Numbered from the stretch's first letter, positions 1-5,018 are shown. The stretch is DNA of 5,087 bases from an uncultured Clostridium sp. (GCA_900553365.1 USDL01000040.1:1-5087); one strand, 5' to 3'. The notes: generated by a model from the sequence alone, not told the origin. Numbers and translations: made by a program.

Positions 1-312
1 CCAGATGGAAGAAATACAGAGGCAGCACTAGGAGAATACCCATTAGATGGATATTATTATAGTATTTCCTCAACAGAAGCAACAGACGCAAGAAAAAATT
101 TAATTTTAGCCTCAAATACACCATACTGGCTGGCTTCCCGTGGGGTCAATGCGGATTCTAGTTTTGCTTTCTTTGGCCCAGGGGCTGTGAATGAAGGCCG
201 TGCAAGCTCTTACGACTACTTGTTCTACTCTAATGGCGGTTCTAGCGGCGGTGAGTTTCCCCTTCGTGCCGTAGTTTCTCTAAGGTCTGATATCCCAGCG
301 GTTGTAGAATAG
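1..312 (+). CDS. C-terminal part of a probable DGR-type variable surface/pilin-like protein (5' truncated)
   Basis: Frame 1 is open from the window edge to TAG at 310-312 and gives 103 residues; the start lies outside the window. Two zones are visible. Residues 1-40 are written in AT-rich codons like the rest of the window. Residues about 41-103 are GC-rich and begin with PYWLASRGV, continue through a Gly/Ser/Asn/Tyr-rich stretch (FFGPG, YDYLFYSNGG) and end with PLRAVVSLRSDIP. A WLASR block followed by a variable Ser/Tyr/Gly/Asn-rich segment and a closing R-x-VVSL block is, from my memory of such proteins, the layout of C-type-lectin-like domains at the C-terminus of diversity-generating retroelement targets, often on prepilin-like proteins of gut Firmicutes. 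No signal or anchor can be judged because the N-terminus is missing. The reading frame is certain; the family call is inference. It could instead be an ordinary repeat-rich surface protein of foreign origin. Confidence 0.75.
   Translation, partial: PDGRNTEAALGEYPLDGYYYSISSTEATDARKNLILASNTPYWLASRGVNADSSFAFFGPGAVNEGRASSYDYLFYSNGGSSGGEFPLRAVVSLRSDIPAVVE
121..312 (+). other. Candidate DGR variable region (VR) at the 3' end of the first gene
   Basis: From about base 121 to the stop codon, GC content rises to about 53% (96 of bases 121-300, counted by hand) from about 35% in bases 1-120. The stretch is rich in NNC and NNT codons for Ser, Gly, Asn, Asp, Tyr and Phe, which is what adenine-directed mutagenesis of AAC/AAT codons in a template repeat would leave. 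It sits at the extreme 3' end of the gene and a GC-rich hairpin follows downstream (375-403), as described for known DGR targets, although there the hairpin is usually much closer to the variable region. No template repeat, avd or reverse transcriptase is present in the window, so the call rests on composition, position and protein pattern only. The left boundary is approximate. Confidence 0.5.
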
Positions 313-374
313 GATAGGGCGAAAGCTTTAAGATTTGAAGTGATGATGTAGTGTAGCCTCGTAACTGCCAGCAC

Positions 375-403
375 TTCCCAGCCGGCTTCTGGTCGGCTGG
401 GAA
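375..403 (+). other. GC-rich hairpin downstream of the candidate variable region
   Basis: TTCCCAGCCGGC (375-386) pairs with GTCGGCTGGGAA (392-403): twelve pairs including one G-T wobble, with the 5-nt loop TTCTG. This is the most GC-rich structure in an otherwise AT-rich window. No T-run follows (the next bases are TTAAGGAGGA), so it does not look like an intrinsic terminator. Its place 62 bases after the stop codon of a candidate DGR target suggests a homing-associated DNA hairpin, but it could equally be a 3' mRNA stabiliser or a leftover of acquired DNA. Confidence 0.6.
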
Positions 404-426
404 TTAAGGAGGAACTGGAGCAAAGT

Positions 427-446
427 GGTTTTGTCAGGTTTTGTCA
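427..446 (+). repeat. Tandem 10-bp direct repeat
   Basis: GGTTTTGTCA occurs twice head to tail, at 427-436 and 437-446, without mismatch. No function is evident; it lies between the GC-rich hairpin and the terminator-like hairpin. Confidence 0.7.
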
Positions 447-480
447 ACTCTAGTGTGGACATTTTTAAATATTATTTTAC

Positions 481-521
481 AGAAGTGATATAGTAAACAT
501 GAAACTATATTGCTTCTTTTT
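481..521 (+). terminator. Probable intrinsic terminator of the upstream gene
   Basis: AGAAGTGATATAGT (481-494) pairs with ACTATATTGCTTCT (504-517) over 14 positions, two of them G-T wobbles, around a 9-nt loop. The stem runs into a short T-run (517-521). The stem is AT-rich and therefore weak, but its position after the first gene and before the next promoter fits a terminator. It would leave the first gene with a 3' UTR of about 200 nt carrying the GC-rich hairpin. Confidence 0.45.
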
Positions 522-532
522 ATAAAATTGTC

Positions 533-587
533 GATGGTGTATTATCTAGTGTGCTATTTTAATTTACACACTAGATAATACACCATC
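533..587. repeat. Perfect 21-bp inverted repeat with 13-nt spacer
   Basis: Bases 533-553 (GATGGTG...TAGTGTG) are the exact reverse complement of 567-587, separated by the 13-nt spacer 554-566. The stem is mostly AT and no T-run follows on either side, so it is a poor terminator candidate. The inner 9-mer TCTAGTGTG also occurs at 449-457, giving two direct copies and one inverted copy within 130 bases. Possible roles are a small palindromic repeat element, a recombinase or transposase end, or an operator. No target-site duplication was seen. Confidence 0.75.
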
Positions 588-603
588 CAAAATTTAAATT
601 TTG
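588..603. repeat. 16-bp perfect palindrome abutting the inverted repeat
   Basis: CAAAATTTAAATTTTG is self-complementary over all 16 bases and starts at the base after the right arm of the 21-bp inverted repeat ends. AT-rich palindromes arise easily by chance in this composition, so it could be coincidental or a dimeric protein-binding site upstream of the RNase J promoter (its -35 starts 37 bases further on). Confidence 0.5.
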
Positions 604-639
604 ATTTGCACAGTTTTTTTTCTTATGTTCCTCAAAAAT

Positions 640-668
640 TTGACTTTCCCAAAAAAAAGTAGTATAAT
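640..668 (+). promoter_or_regulatory. Sigma-A promoter for RNase J
   Basis: TTGACT at 640-645 and TATAAT at 663-668 are separated by exactly 17 bases; five of six -35 positions and all six -10 positions match the sigma-A consensus. Transcription should begin near 675, giving the RNase J mRNA a leader of about 200 nt. Confidence 0.8.
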
Positions 669-674
669 AATAAA

Positions 675-873
675 AGTGGTGCCTAATTTTAGGCCAAATT
701 GAGATTTATATATGTTTAATAAAAGTAGTATTCGGGTAAAATTAAAATAGGAAAGAAGAACAAATGGGAGAAGTTTTGTTCTAAATTTAAGCTGAGAAAA
801 AATAATAAGGAAAGGAGCTTTTTTAAAGCATAAGAATAAATCAAAGAGAAAATAGGAGGAGAAAATTTTAATA
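675..873 (+). other. Long purine-rich 5' leader of the RNase J mRNA
   Basis: The stretch between the predicted transcription start and the RNase J start codon has no credible gene. It holds a small hairpin within about 6 nt of the predicted 5' end (GCCTA 681-685 with TAGGC 690-694) and an 8-bp stem (757-764 with 775-782) whose loop contains GGGAGAAG. Two tiny frames begin with ATG at 712 (12 codons) and at 764 (6 codons); neither has a convincing ribosome site. Much of the rest is A and G. No known riboswitch class was recognised. The leader could control RNase J synthesis, for example through 5'-end protection, but that is inference. Confidence 0.45.
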
Positions 874-2607
874 ATGGAAGAAAACGTAAAACATGAGAAA
901 ACAATGAGAAAAAACAAACCAAACAAAAGAGAAAATAACAAAATTTTTAAAAAATCAAATTTAAAAATAATTCCTTTAGGGGGATTATTAGAAATTGGTA
1001 AGAATATTACAGTTATAGAGTATGAAGATGATATTGTAATTGTAGATTGTGGGTTAGGGTTCCCAGAGGATGATATGCTTGGTGTAGACCTTGTTATTCC
1101 TGATATAACTTACTTGGAGAAAAATAAGGATAAAATAAGAGGGTTGGTTATAACACACGGACACGAAGATCACATAGGGGGAATTCCATATTTATTAAAA
1201 CAAATAAATGTGCCAATTTATGCAACAAAGCTAACTGTAGGGTTAATTTCTAATAAATTGGAAGAGCATAATTTATTAAGAAGTACAAAAATGAAAGAAG
1301 TAAGACCAGGGCAAACTATAACACTTGGTTCAATGAAGGTAGAGTTTATTAAGATTACACATAGTATACCAGATGCTTGTGCACTTGCTATACACACACC
1401 TGTTGGTACAATAGTTCATACAGGAGATTTTAAAATAGACTATACACCAATAGATGGAGAGGTTATTGATTTAGGAAGATTAGCAGCTATTGGTAATAAA
1501 GGTGTTTTAGCTCTTATGTCTGACAGTACAAATGCAGAAAGAAAAGGGTATACAATGTCTGAAAGTACGGTTGGTGAAGTGCTTGATAAGCTATTTGTAA
1601 ATTGTACAAAAAGAATAGTTGTTGCTACTTTCTCATCAAATGTGCACAGGGTTCAACAAATAGTAAATTCAGCTGTAAAATATAACAGAAAAGTTGCTAT
1701 ATGTGGAAGAAGTATGTGCAATATGATAGAAACTGCGAGAAAGCTTGGATATATTGATGTTCCAGATAATGTATTTATAGATATAGATAGCATAAAATCA
1801 TATCCAGATGATAGATTAGTTATAATAACAACAGGTAGCCAAGGTGAGCCTATGTCAGCATTAACCAGAATGGCATCAGGAGAACATAAAAAGGTTCAAA
1901 TAACACCAAATGATTTGATAATAATATCTGCAAACCCAATACCAGGAAACGAAAAATATATTTCAAAAGTAATAGATGATTTAATGGCAATAGGTGCAGA
2001 AGTTATATATAATGCACTTCAAGACATACACGTTTCAGGACATGCATGCCAAGAGGAGCAAAAATTAATGCTTACACTTGTAAAACCAAAATACTTTATA
2101 CCAGTACATGGCGAATATAGACAATTAATAGCACATGCAGAAACAGCTAAAACACTTGGTATATCTAGTGAAAATATATTCTTAACAGAAAATGGAAAAG
2201 TACTTGAATTAAACGAAAATGAAGCAAAATTTACAGGACATGTAACATCAGGTAAAGTACTAGTAGATGGTCTAGGCGTTGGTGATGTAGGAAATATAGT
2301 ATTAAAAGATAGACAAAAATTATCACAAGATGGACTAATAACAGTAGTAATTACATTAGACTCAAGAAGTGGAAGAATTATTGCTGGACCAGATGTAATA
2401 AGCCGTGGATTTGTGTATGTAAGAGAATCTGAAAACTTAATGGAAGATATAAAGAAACTACTAAGAGAAGAATTATCAAAATGTGAAGAAAAACACATAA
2501 CAGATTGGGCAACACTAAAACTAGTAATTAAAGAAGAATTAGGAAATTATATATACAAAAAAACAAAACGTCAACCAATGTTAATACCAATAATAATGGA
2601 AGTTTAA
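874..2607 (+). CDS. rnj: Ribonuclease J
   Basis: A 577-residue metallo-beta-lactamase/beta-CASP ribonuclease, combining 5'-to-3' exonuclease and endonuclease activity in mRNA decay and rRNA maturation in the cytoplasm. The zinc site is intact: HGHEDH at residues 95-100, H163 in THS, D185 in HTGD, and H412 in HGEY. The beta-CASP part shows SDST (216-219), ATFSSNVHR (251-259), TGSQGEP (320-326) and SGH (388-390). The C-terminal domain ends in the family-typical RQPMLIPIIMEV. The protein aligns end to end with my recollection of Bacillus RNase J1 (about 555 residues), apart from an N-terminal extension of about 25 residues rich in Lys, Arg and Asn before LKIIPLGGLLEIGKN. The ATG at 874 is the first in frame after the ribosome site AGGAGGA (854-860). 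The 13-base gap is long, and the later Met11 is an alternative start without a better site. The gene is monocistronic, with its own promoter (640-668) and terminator (2612-2652). Confidence 0.97.
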   Translation: MEENVKHEKTMRKNKPNKRENNKIFKKSNLKIIPLGGLLEIGKNITVIEYEDDIVIVDCGLGFPEDDMLGVDLVIPDITYLEKNKDKIRGLVITHGHEDHIGGIPYLLKQINVPIYATKLTVGLISNKLEEHNLLRSTKMKEVRPGQTITLGSMKVEFIKITHSIPDACALAIHTPVGTIVHTGDFKIDYTPIDGEVIDLGRLAAIGNKGVLALMSDSTNAERKGYTMSESTVGEVLDKLFVNCTKRIVVATFSSNVHRVQQIVNSAVKYNRKVAICGRSMCNMIETARKLGYIDVPDNVFIDIDSIKSYPDDRLVIITTGSQGEPMSALTRMASGEHKKVQITPNDLIIISANPIPGNEKYISKVIDDLMAIGAEVIYNALQDIHVSGHACQEEQKLMLTLVKPKYFIPVHGEYRQLIAHAETAKTLGISSENIFLTENGKVLELNENEAKFTGHVTSGKVLVDGLGVGDVGNIVLKDRQKLSQDGLITVVITLDSRSGRIIAGPDVISRGFVYVRESENLMEDIKKLLREELSKCEEKHITDWATLKLVIKEELGNYIYKKTKRQPMLIPIIMEV

Positions 2608-2611
2608 TCTT

Positions 2612-2652
2612 AAAATACAAATTGCAAAAATACTTGCAGTTTGTATTTTTTT
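2612..2652 (+). terminator. Intrinsic terminator of the RNase J gene
   Basis: Bases 2612-2627 pair with 2634-2649 over 16 positions (one G-T wobble) around the 6-nt loop AAATAC, and the stem ends in a run of eight T (2645-2652). It starts five bases after the RNase J stop codon. Confidence 0.88.
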
Positions 2653-2653
2653 C

Positions 2654-2676
2654 TTGTAAATAAAAATGATTTACAA
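2654..2676. repeat. 8-bp inverted repeat (operator-like)
   Basis: TTGTAAAT (2654-2661) and ATTTACAA (2669-2676) form a perfect inverted repeat with a 7-bp spacer. The right arm overlaps the first unit of the 32-bp tandem repeat. The arrangement resembles a binding site for a dimeric regulator, but no known regulator consensus was recognised. Confidence 0.4.
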
Positions 2677-2752
2677 AAATGTGATAAAAAGATTAAAAAT
2701 GCTTGCAAAAGTGTGAACAAAACATCAAAAAACTTTACAAAAATGTGATAAA
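2670..2752 (+). repeat. Degenerate 32-bp tandem repeat upstream of the radical SAM promoter
   Basis: TTTACAAAAATGTGATAAA occurs exactly at 2670-2688 and 2734-2752, 64 bases apart. A diverged copy (14 of 19 bases) begins exactly midway at 2702. Units 2670-2701 and 2702-2733 match at 23 of 32 positions, so the array is about 2.6 copies with a 32-bp period, close to three helical turns. Such phasing would place bound proteins on one face of the DNA, which suggests a regulatory array for the downstream radical SAM operon; its last unit ends about 60 bases before the -35 box. A simple decayed tandem duplication is the alternative. Confidence 0.6.
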
Positions 2753-2811
2753 GATGTGTAATTAATAAAAGTTCCACTTTTCATGGCAGAATATATGAAA
2801 AAATTTTTGAT

Positions 2812-2840
2812 TTGACAAATGCTAGGGGTTAATATATAAT
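2812..2840 (+). promoter_or_regulatory. Consensus sigma-A promoter of the radical SAM operon
   Basis: TTGACA (2812-2817) and TATAAT (2835-2840) are perfect consensus hexamers with a 17-base spacer. Transcription should start near 2847, leaving a 5' UTR of only about 13 nt that is almost wholly the ribosome site GGTGG (2848-2852). Just upstream lie two short inverted repeats, AAAAGT-N3-ACTTTT (2767-2781) and TTTTCAT-N10-ATGAAAA (2778-2801), which could be operator elements for a promoter that would otherwise be strong and constitutive. Confidence 0.85.
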
Positions 2841-2859
2841 AATTTTCGGTGGAATAATA

Positions 2860-3945
2860 ATGTTAAAAAAAATATATAAATTAGGCGAACTAGCTTTAAT
2901 GAATAATTATAAAAAACTAGAAAGAGAAAAACATACACTAATTGACTTGTTTTGGGAGTGCACTTTAACTTGTAATGCTAAATGTAAACATTGTGGGAGT
3001 AGCGCCGAAAAAAGAAAATATGAAGGAGAGCTTACAACAGACGAAATTAAAACAGCATTTAAACAAATTGCAACAGATATGAATGCAGCTAAAATTTTAA
3101 TAAATGTTACAGGTGGGGAGCCATTAGTTAGGCAAGATTTGTGTGAAGTGATGGAATATGCTACAAATGAATTAGGGTTTCATTGGGGAATGACAACAAA
3201 TGGTATATTATTAAACGAGAAAAATATTGAAAAATTAAAAAAAGCTAATATGGAAACAATTTCTATAAGTATTGATGGCTTAGAGGAAACACATGATACA
3301 TTTAGAGGTGTACCAGGCTCATATAAGATAATAACTAATAATATAAAAAAATTAAAAGAGGCAAATTTTGTGAAATATATCCAAGTTACAACTGTATTTC
3401 ATAAAGATAATATAAATCAATTAAATGAGTTATATAATGTAATGATAGAATTAGGAATAGATTCATGGAGATTAGTTTCAATGGATCCAATAGGAAGAGC
3501 AAATGAAAATAATAATTTATTACTTGATGGAAAAGAGTTAAGGCAATTACTAGATTTTATTAAATCAAAGAAAAATGATAAAAGATTAGAACTTACATAT
3601 GGTTGCCCTAGCTTTTTAGGATTAGATTACGAAAAAGAAGTTAGAAAATATTATTTCTATTGTAGAACTGGAATTAATATTGCAAGTATTCTATATAATG
3701 GAGATTTATTTGTTTGCCCTAATGTACCAAGAATAGAAAGATTTATACAAGGAAATATTAGAAAAGATAATTTTAAATATGTATGGGATAATAAATATAA
3801 AGAATTTAGAAATAAGAATAGAACAAAATGTGAAGAATGCAGTAAATGCGAGCAATGGGAATACTGCTTAGGGGGTTCTTTTCATACTTGGAATTTTACG
3901 GATAACGAACAAAATAAGTGTGTTTATAAAATGATTAATGAATAG
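2860..3945 (+). CDS. Radical SAM/SPASM peptide- or protein-modifying enzyme (rSAM/lipoprotein-system type)
   Basis: A 361-residue cytoplasmic iron-sulfur enzyme. The S-adenosylmethionine-cleaving cluster is bound by CNAKCKHC (C38, C42, C45), preceded by FWECTLT, and the SAM-contact motif TGGEP lies at 84-88. SISIDG at 135-140 is also typical. The C-terminal SPASM region has C268-x12-G281-x4-C286, then C324, C327, C330, C336 and C354, which would hold auxiliary clusters. In the usual C-x2-C-x5-C-x3-C core the last Cys is Ser (CLGGS, 336-340), while an extra C324 precedes the core. The blocks LFWECTLTCN, FLGLDYEKEVR, YNGDLFVCPNVPR and CLGGSFHTW match, from memory, enzymes of the Bacteroides rSAM/lipoprotein system (TIGR04133-like). 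The probable substrate is the small protein encoded 15 bases downstream. The ATG at 2860 is supported by GGTGG seven bases upstream and by the promoter; Met14 is a weaker alternative. SPASM enzyme is secure; the subfamily is moderately sure; the reaction is unknown. Confidence 0.92.
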   Translation: MLKKIYKLGELALMNNYKKLEREKHTLIDLFWECTLTCNAKCKHCGSSAEKRKYEGELTTDEIKTAFKQIATDMNAAKILINVTGGEPLVRQDLCEVMEYATNELGFHWGMTTNGILLNEKNIEKLKKANMETISISIDGLEETHDTFRGVPGSYKIITNNIKKLKEANFVKYIQVTTVFHKDNINQLNELYNVMIELGIDSWRLVSMDPIGRANENNNLLLDGKELRQLLDFIKSKKNDKRLELTYGCPSFLGLDYEKEVRKYYFYCRTGINIASILYNGDLFVCPNVPRIERFIQGNIRKDNFKYVWDNKYKEFRNKNRTKCEECSKCEQWEYCLGGSFHTWNFTDNEQNKCVYKMINE

Positions 3946-3960
3946 TAGGAGGTATTATAT

Positions 3961-4275
3961 ATGATAAAAAAGATAATAAAAGGACTAGGTGCATTCTTTT
4001 TAACAATACAGACTAAAGTATTTGCTTTAAACCAAACAATAATTCCACAACCTGCGTATGGGGTAATTAATCCAAACGAAAAAATTGAGAAGATATGGAA
4101 TTTCATTAGATTTTTTATTGTGCCAATAATAATATTATTAGGTATAATATTATATTTAAAAAAAAGCAAAGATAATAAAAAAAGAAAAATAATTACAGTA
4201 TTGCTTATAATAGTTGCTGTTGTATTATTATACTATGTAATCGATTTAGCAATTCAGAATGTAAGTTTATATTAA
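3961..4275 (+). CDS. Small secreted/membrane protein, probable partner or substrate of the radical SAM enzyme
   Basis: A 104-residue protein with AGGAGG (3947-3952) eight bases before its ATG, starting 15 bases after the radical SAM stop codon and so co-transcribed. The N-terminus reads as a signal peptide: a basic start (MIKKIIK), a hydrophobic core to about residue 19 and a V-F-A site that could be cleaved after A22. A short exposed segment follows (about 23-46) with PQPAYGVINP. Two membrane segments, about 48-66 and 77-97, are joined by the strongly basic loop KKSKDNKKRK (67-76), which should stay in the cytoplasm, placing the PAYGV segment outside. There is no cysteine, hence no lipobox, unlike the lipoprotein partner known from Bacteroides. 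By context it is the likely substrate or localisation partner of the enzyme. Its sequence family is not recognised. An unrelated small membrane protein is possible. Confidence 0.82.
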   Translation: MIKKIIKGLGAFFLTIQTKVFALNQTIIPQPAYGVINPNEKIEKIWNFIRFFIVPIIILLGIILYLKKSKDNKKRKIITVLLIIVAVVLLYYVIDLAIQNVSLY

Positions 4276-4305
4276 AAATTGACAAAAAAGCATTATTGCA
4301 AATTT

Positions 4306-4347
4306 TTTAAAGCCATACAATTAGTTAAATAATTGTATGGCTTTAAA
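4306..4347 (+). terminator. Long-stem hairpin ending the radical SAM operon
   Basis: Bases 4306-4323 and 4330-4347 are perfect reverse complements over 18 bp with the 6-nt loop GTTAAA, 30 bases after the small-protein stop codon and 28 before the next promoter. The position suits a terminator, but no T-run follows (next bases GTTTATGG), so termination may be weak or the hairpin may act as an RNA 3'-end barrier. TATGGCT recurs at 4351-4357, so the left arm has an alternative, weaker pairing partner. Confidence 0.55.
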
Positions 4348-4375
4348 GTTTATGGCTAAAAATTTCCTACCACCA

Positions 4376-4404
4376 TTGACATTTTTTCTATTTCGATATA
4401 TACT
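4376..4404 (+). promoter_or_regulatory. Sigma-A promoter of the 2-oxoacid oxidoreductase operon
   Basis: TTGACA (4376-4381) and TATACT (4399-4404) are spaced by 17 bases. Transcription should begin near 4411, about 29 nt before the gamma subunit ATG, with a near-perfect ribosome site AAAGGAGG at 4424-4431. Confidence 0.82.
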
Positions 4405-4439
4405 GTGAACGTAGAAGTTTCTTAAAGGAGGTTTATTTA

Positions 4440-5018
4440 ATGAATGATTTAATCGAAATCAGATGGCATGGTCGTGGGGGACAAGGGGCAAAAACAGCAT
4501 CATTACTATTAGCAGATGCGGCTTTTAATACTGGCAAATATATTCAAGGTTTTCCAGAATATGGACCAGAAAGAATGGGTGCTCCAATTACTGCATATAA
4601 CAGAATAAGTACAAAACCAATAACAATACATAGCAATATTTATGAACCAGATTATGTTGTTGTTGTAGATGATACTTTAATTGAAAGCGTAGATGTAACA
4701 GCAGGGTTAAAGAAAACAGGAGCTGTTGTAATTAATACTACTAAAGATGGAGAGTATTTAAAAAAACATTTGAAAGGATATGAGGGAGAAATATATAAAA
4801 TTGATGCAAGGAAAATATCTATGGAAACATTAGGTAAATATTTCCCAAACACACCAATGCTTGCAGCAATAGTGAAGGTAAGCAAGGTTATGACTGATGA
4901 AGAATTTTTAAATGATATGCAAGGTTCATTTAAACATAAATTTGCTAAAAAACCAGAGGTTATAGAGGGTAATATGAAAGCACTAGAAATGGCATTAAAG
5001 GAGGTAGAAAGAGTATGA
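4440..5018 (+). CDS. porG: 2-oxoacid:ferredoxin oxidoreductase, gamma subunit (pyruvate type likely)
   Basis: A 192-residue protein of the gamma-subunit family of ferredoxin-dependent 2-oxoacid oxidoreductases, cytoplasmic complexes that turn a 2-oxoacid and CoA into acyl-CoA, CO2 and reduced ferredoxin. Visible family features are the N-terminal EIRWHGRGGQGAKTAS (6-21), GFPEYGPERMGAP (37-49), the strand YVVVVDD (72-78) and NTPML (137-141). The length fits the stand-alone gamma subunit (about 185-195). The start ATG is fixed by AAAGGAGG eight bases upstream. The stop overlaps the start of the delta-subunit gene by ATGA, so this is a multi-subunit complex with alpha and beta subunits expected further downstream, unlike the single-chain pyruvate enzyme common in many clostridia. 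Pyruvate is the most likely substrate from the overall pattern, but a branched-chain 2-oxoacid enzyme cannot be excluded from this subunit alone. Confidence 0.93.
   Translation: MNDLIEIRWHGRGGQGAKTASLLLADAAFNTGKYIQGFPEYGPERMGAPITAYNRISTKPITIHSNIYEPDYVVVVDDTLIESVDVTAGLKKTGAVVINTTKDGEYLKKHLKGYEGEIYKIDARKISMETLGKYFPNTPMLAAIVKVSKVMTDEEFLNDMQGSFKHKFAKKPEVIEGNMKALEMALKEVERV

Noticed and set aside
533..587. The 21-bp inverted repeat as an intrinsic terminator
   Set aside because: No T-run follows on either strand and the stem is AT-rich; the hairpin at 481-521 is the better terminator for the upstream gene.
712..784. Two tiny leader frames (12 and 6 codons) before RNase J as possible leader peptides
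   Set aside because: Neither has a proper ribosome site, and short frames of this size are expected by chance in an AT-rich leader.
594..941. Minus-strand open frames of 115 and 68 codons over the RNase J leader
   Set aside because: The predicted proteins are Phe/Leu/Ser/Ile-rich, mirroring the purine-rich leader and gene start on the + strand. There is no ribosome site or recognisable domain, and they overlap the RNase J promoter and start.
2019..2498. Minus-strand open frame of 159 codons inside RNase J
   Set aside because: It is fully antisense to a conserved, complete gene, Ser/Phe/Pro-rich, and matches no family.
874..2607. Apparent drift from GGG/TTG-containing codons early in RNase J to GGA/CTA codons later, as a sign of a mosaic gene
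   Set aside because: The impression was by eye only and the protein is uniformly family-like from end to end; no breakpoint can be shown.
2670..2752. The 32-bp repeats as a CRISPR array
   Set aside because: The units are contiguous and degenerate with no distinct spacers, and only about 2.6 copies exist.
3924..4169. Minus-strand open frame across the small membrane protein gene
   Set aside because: It lies opposite a well-supported + strand gene with a strong ribosome site and has no supporting signals.
4279..4307. TTGACA at 4279-4284 as a second promoter after the small-protein gene
   Set aside because: At 17 bases spacing the -10 position reads ATTTTT, and the putative transcript would run straight into the 18-bp hairpin; the promoter at 4376-4404 is far better.
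4652..4885. Minus-strand open frame inside the gamma subunit
   Set aside because: It is antisense to a conserved family member and Thr/Ser-rich as expected of a shadow frame.
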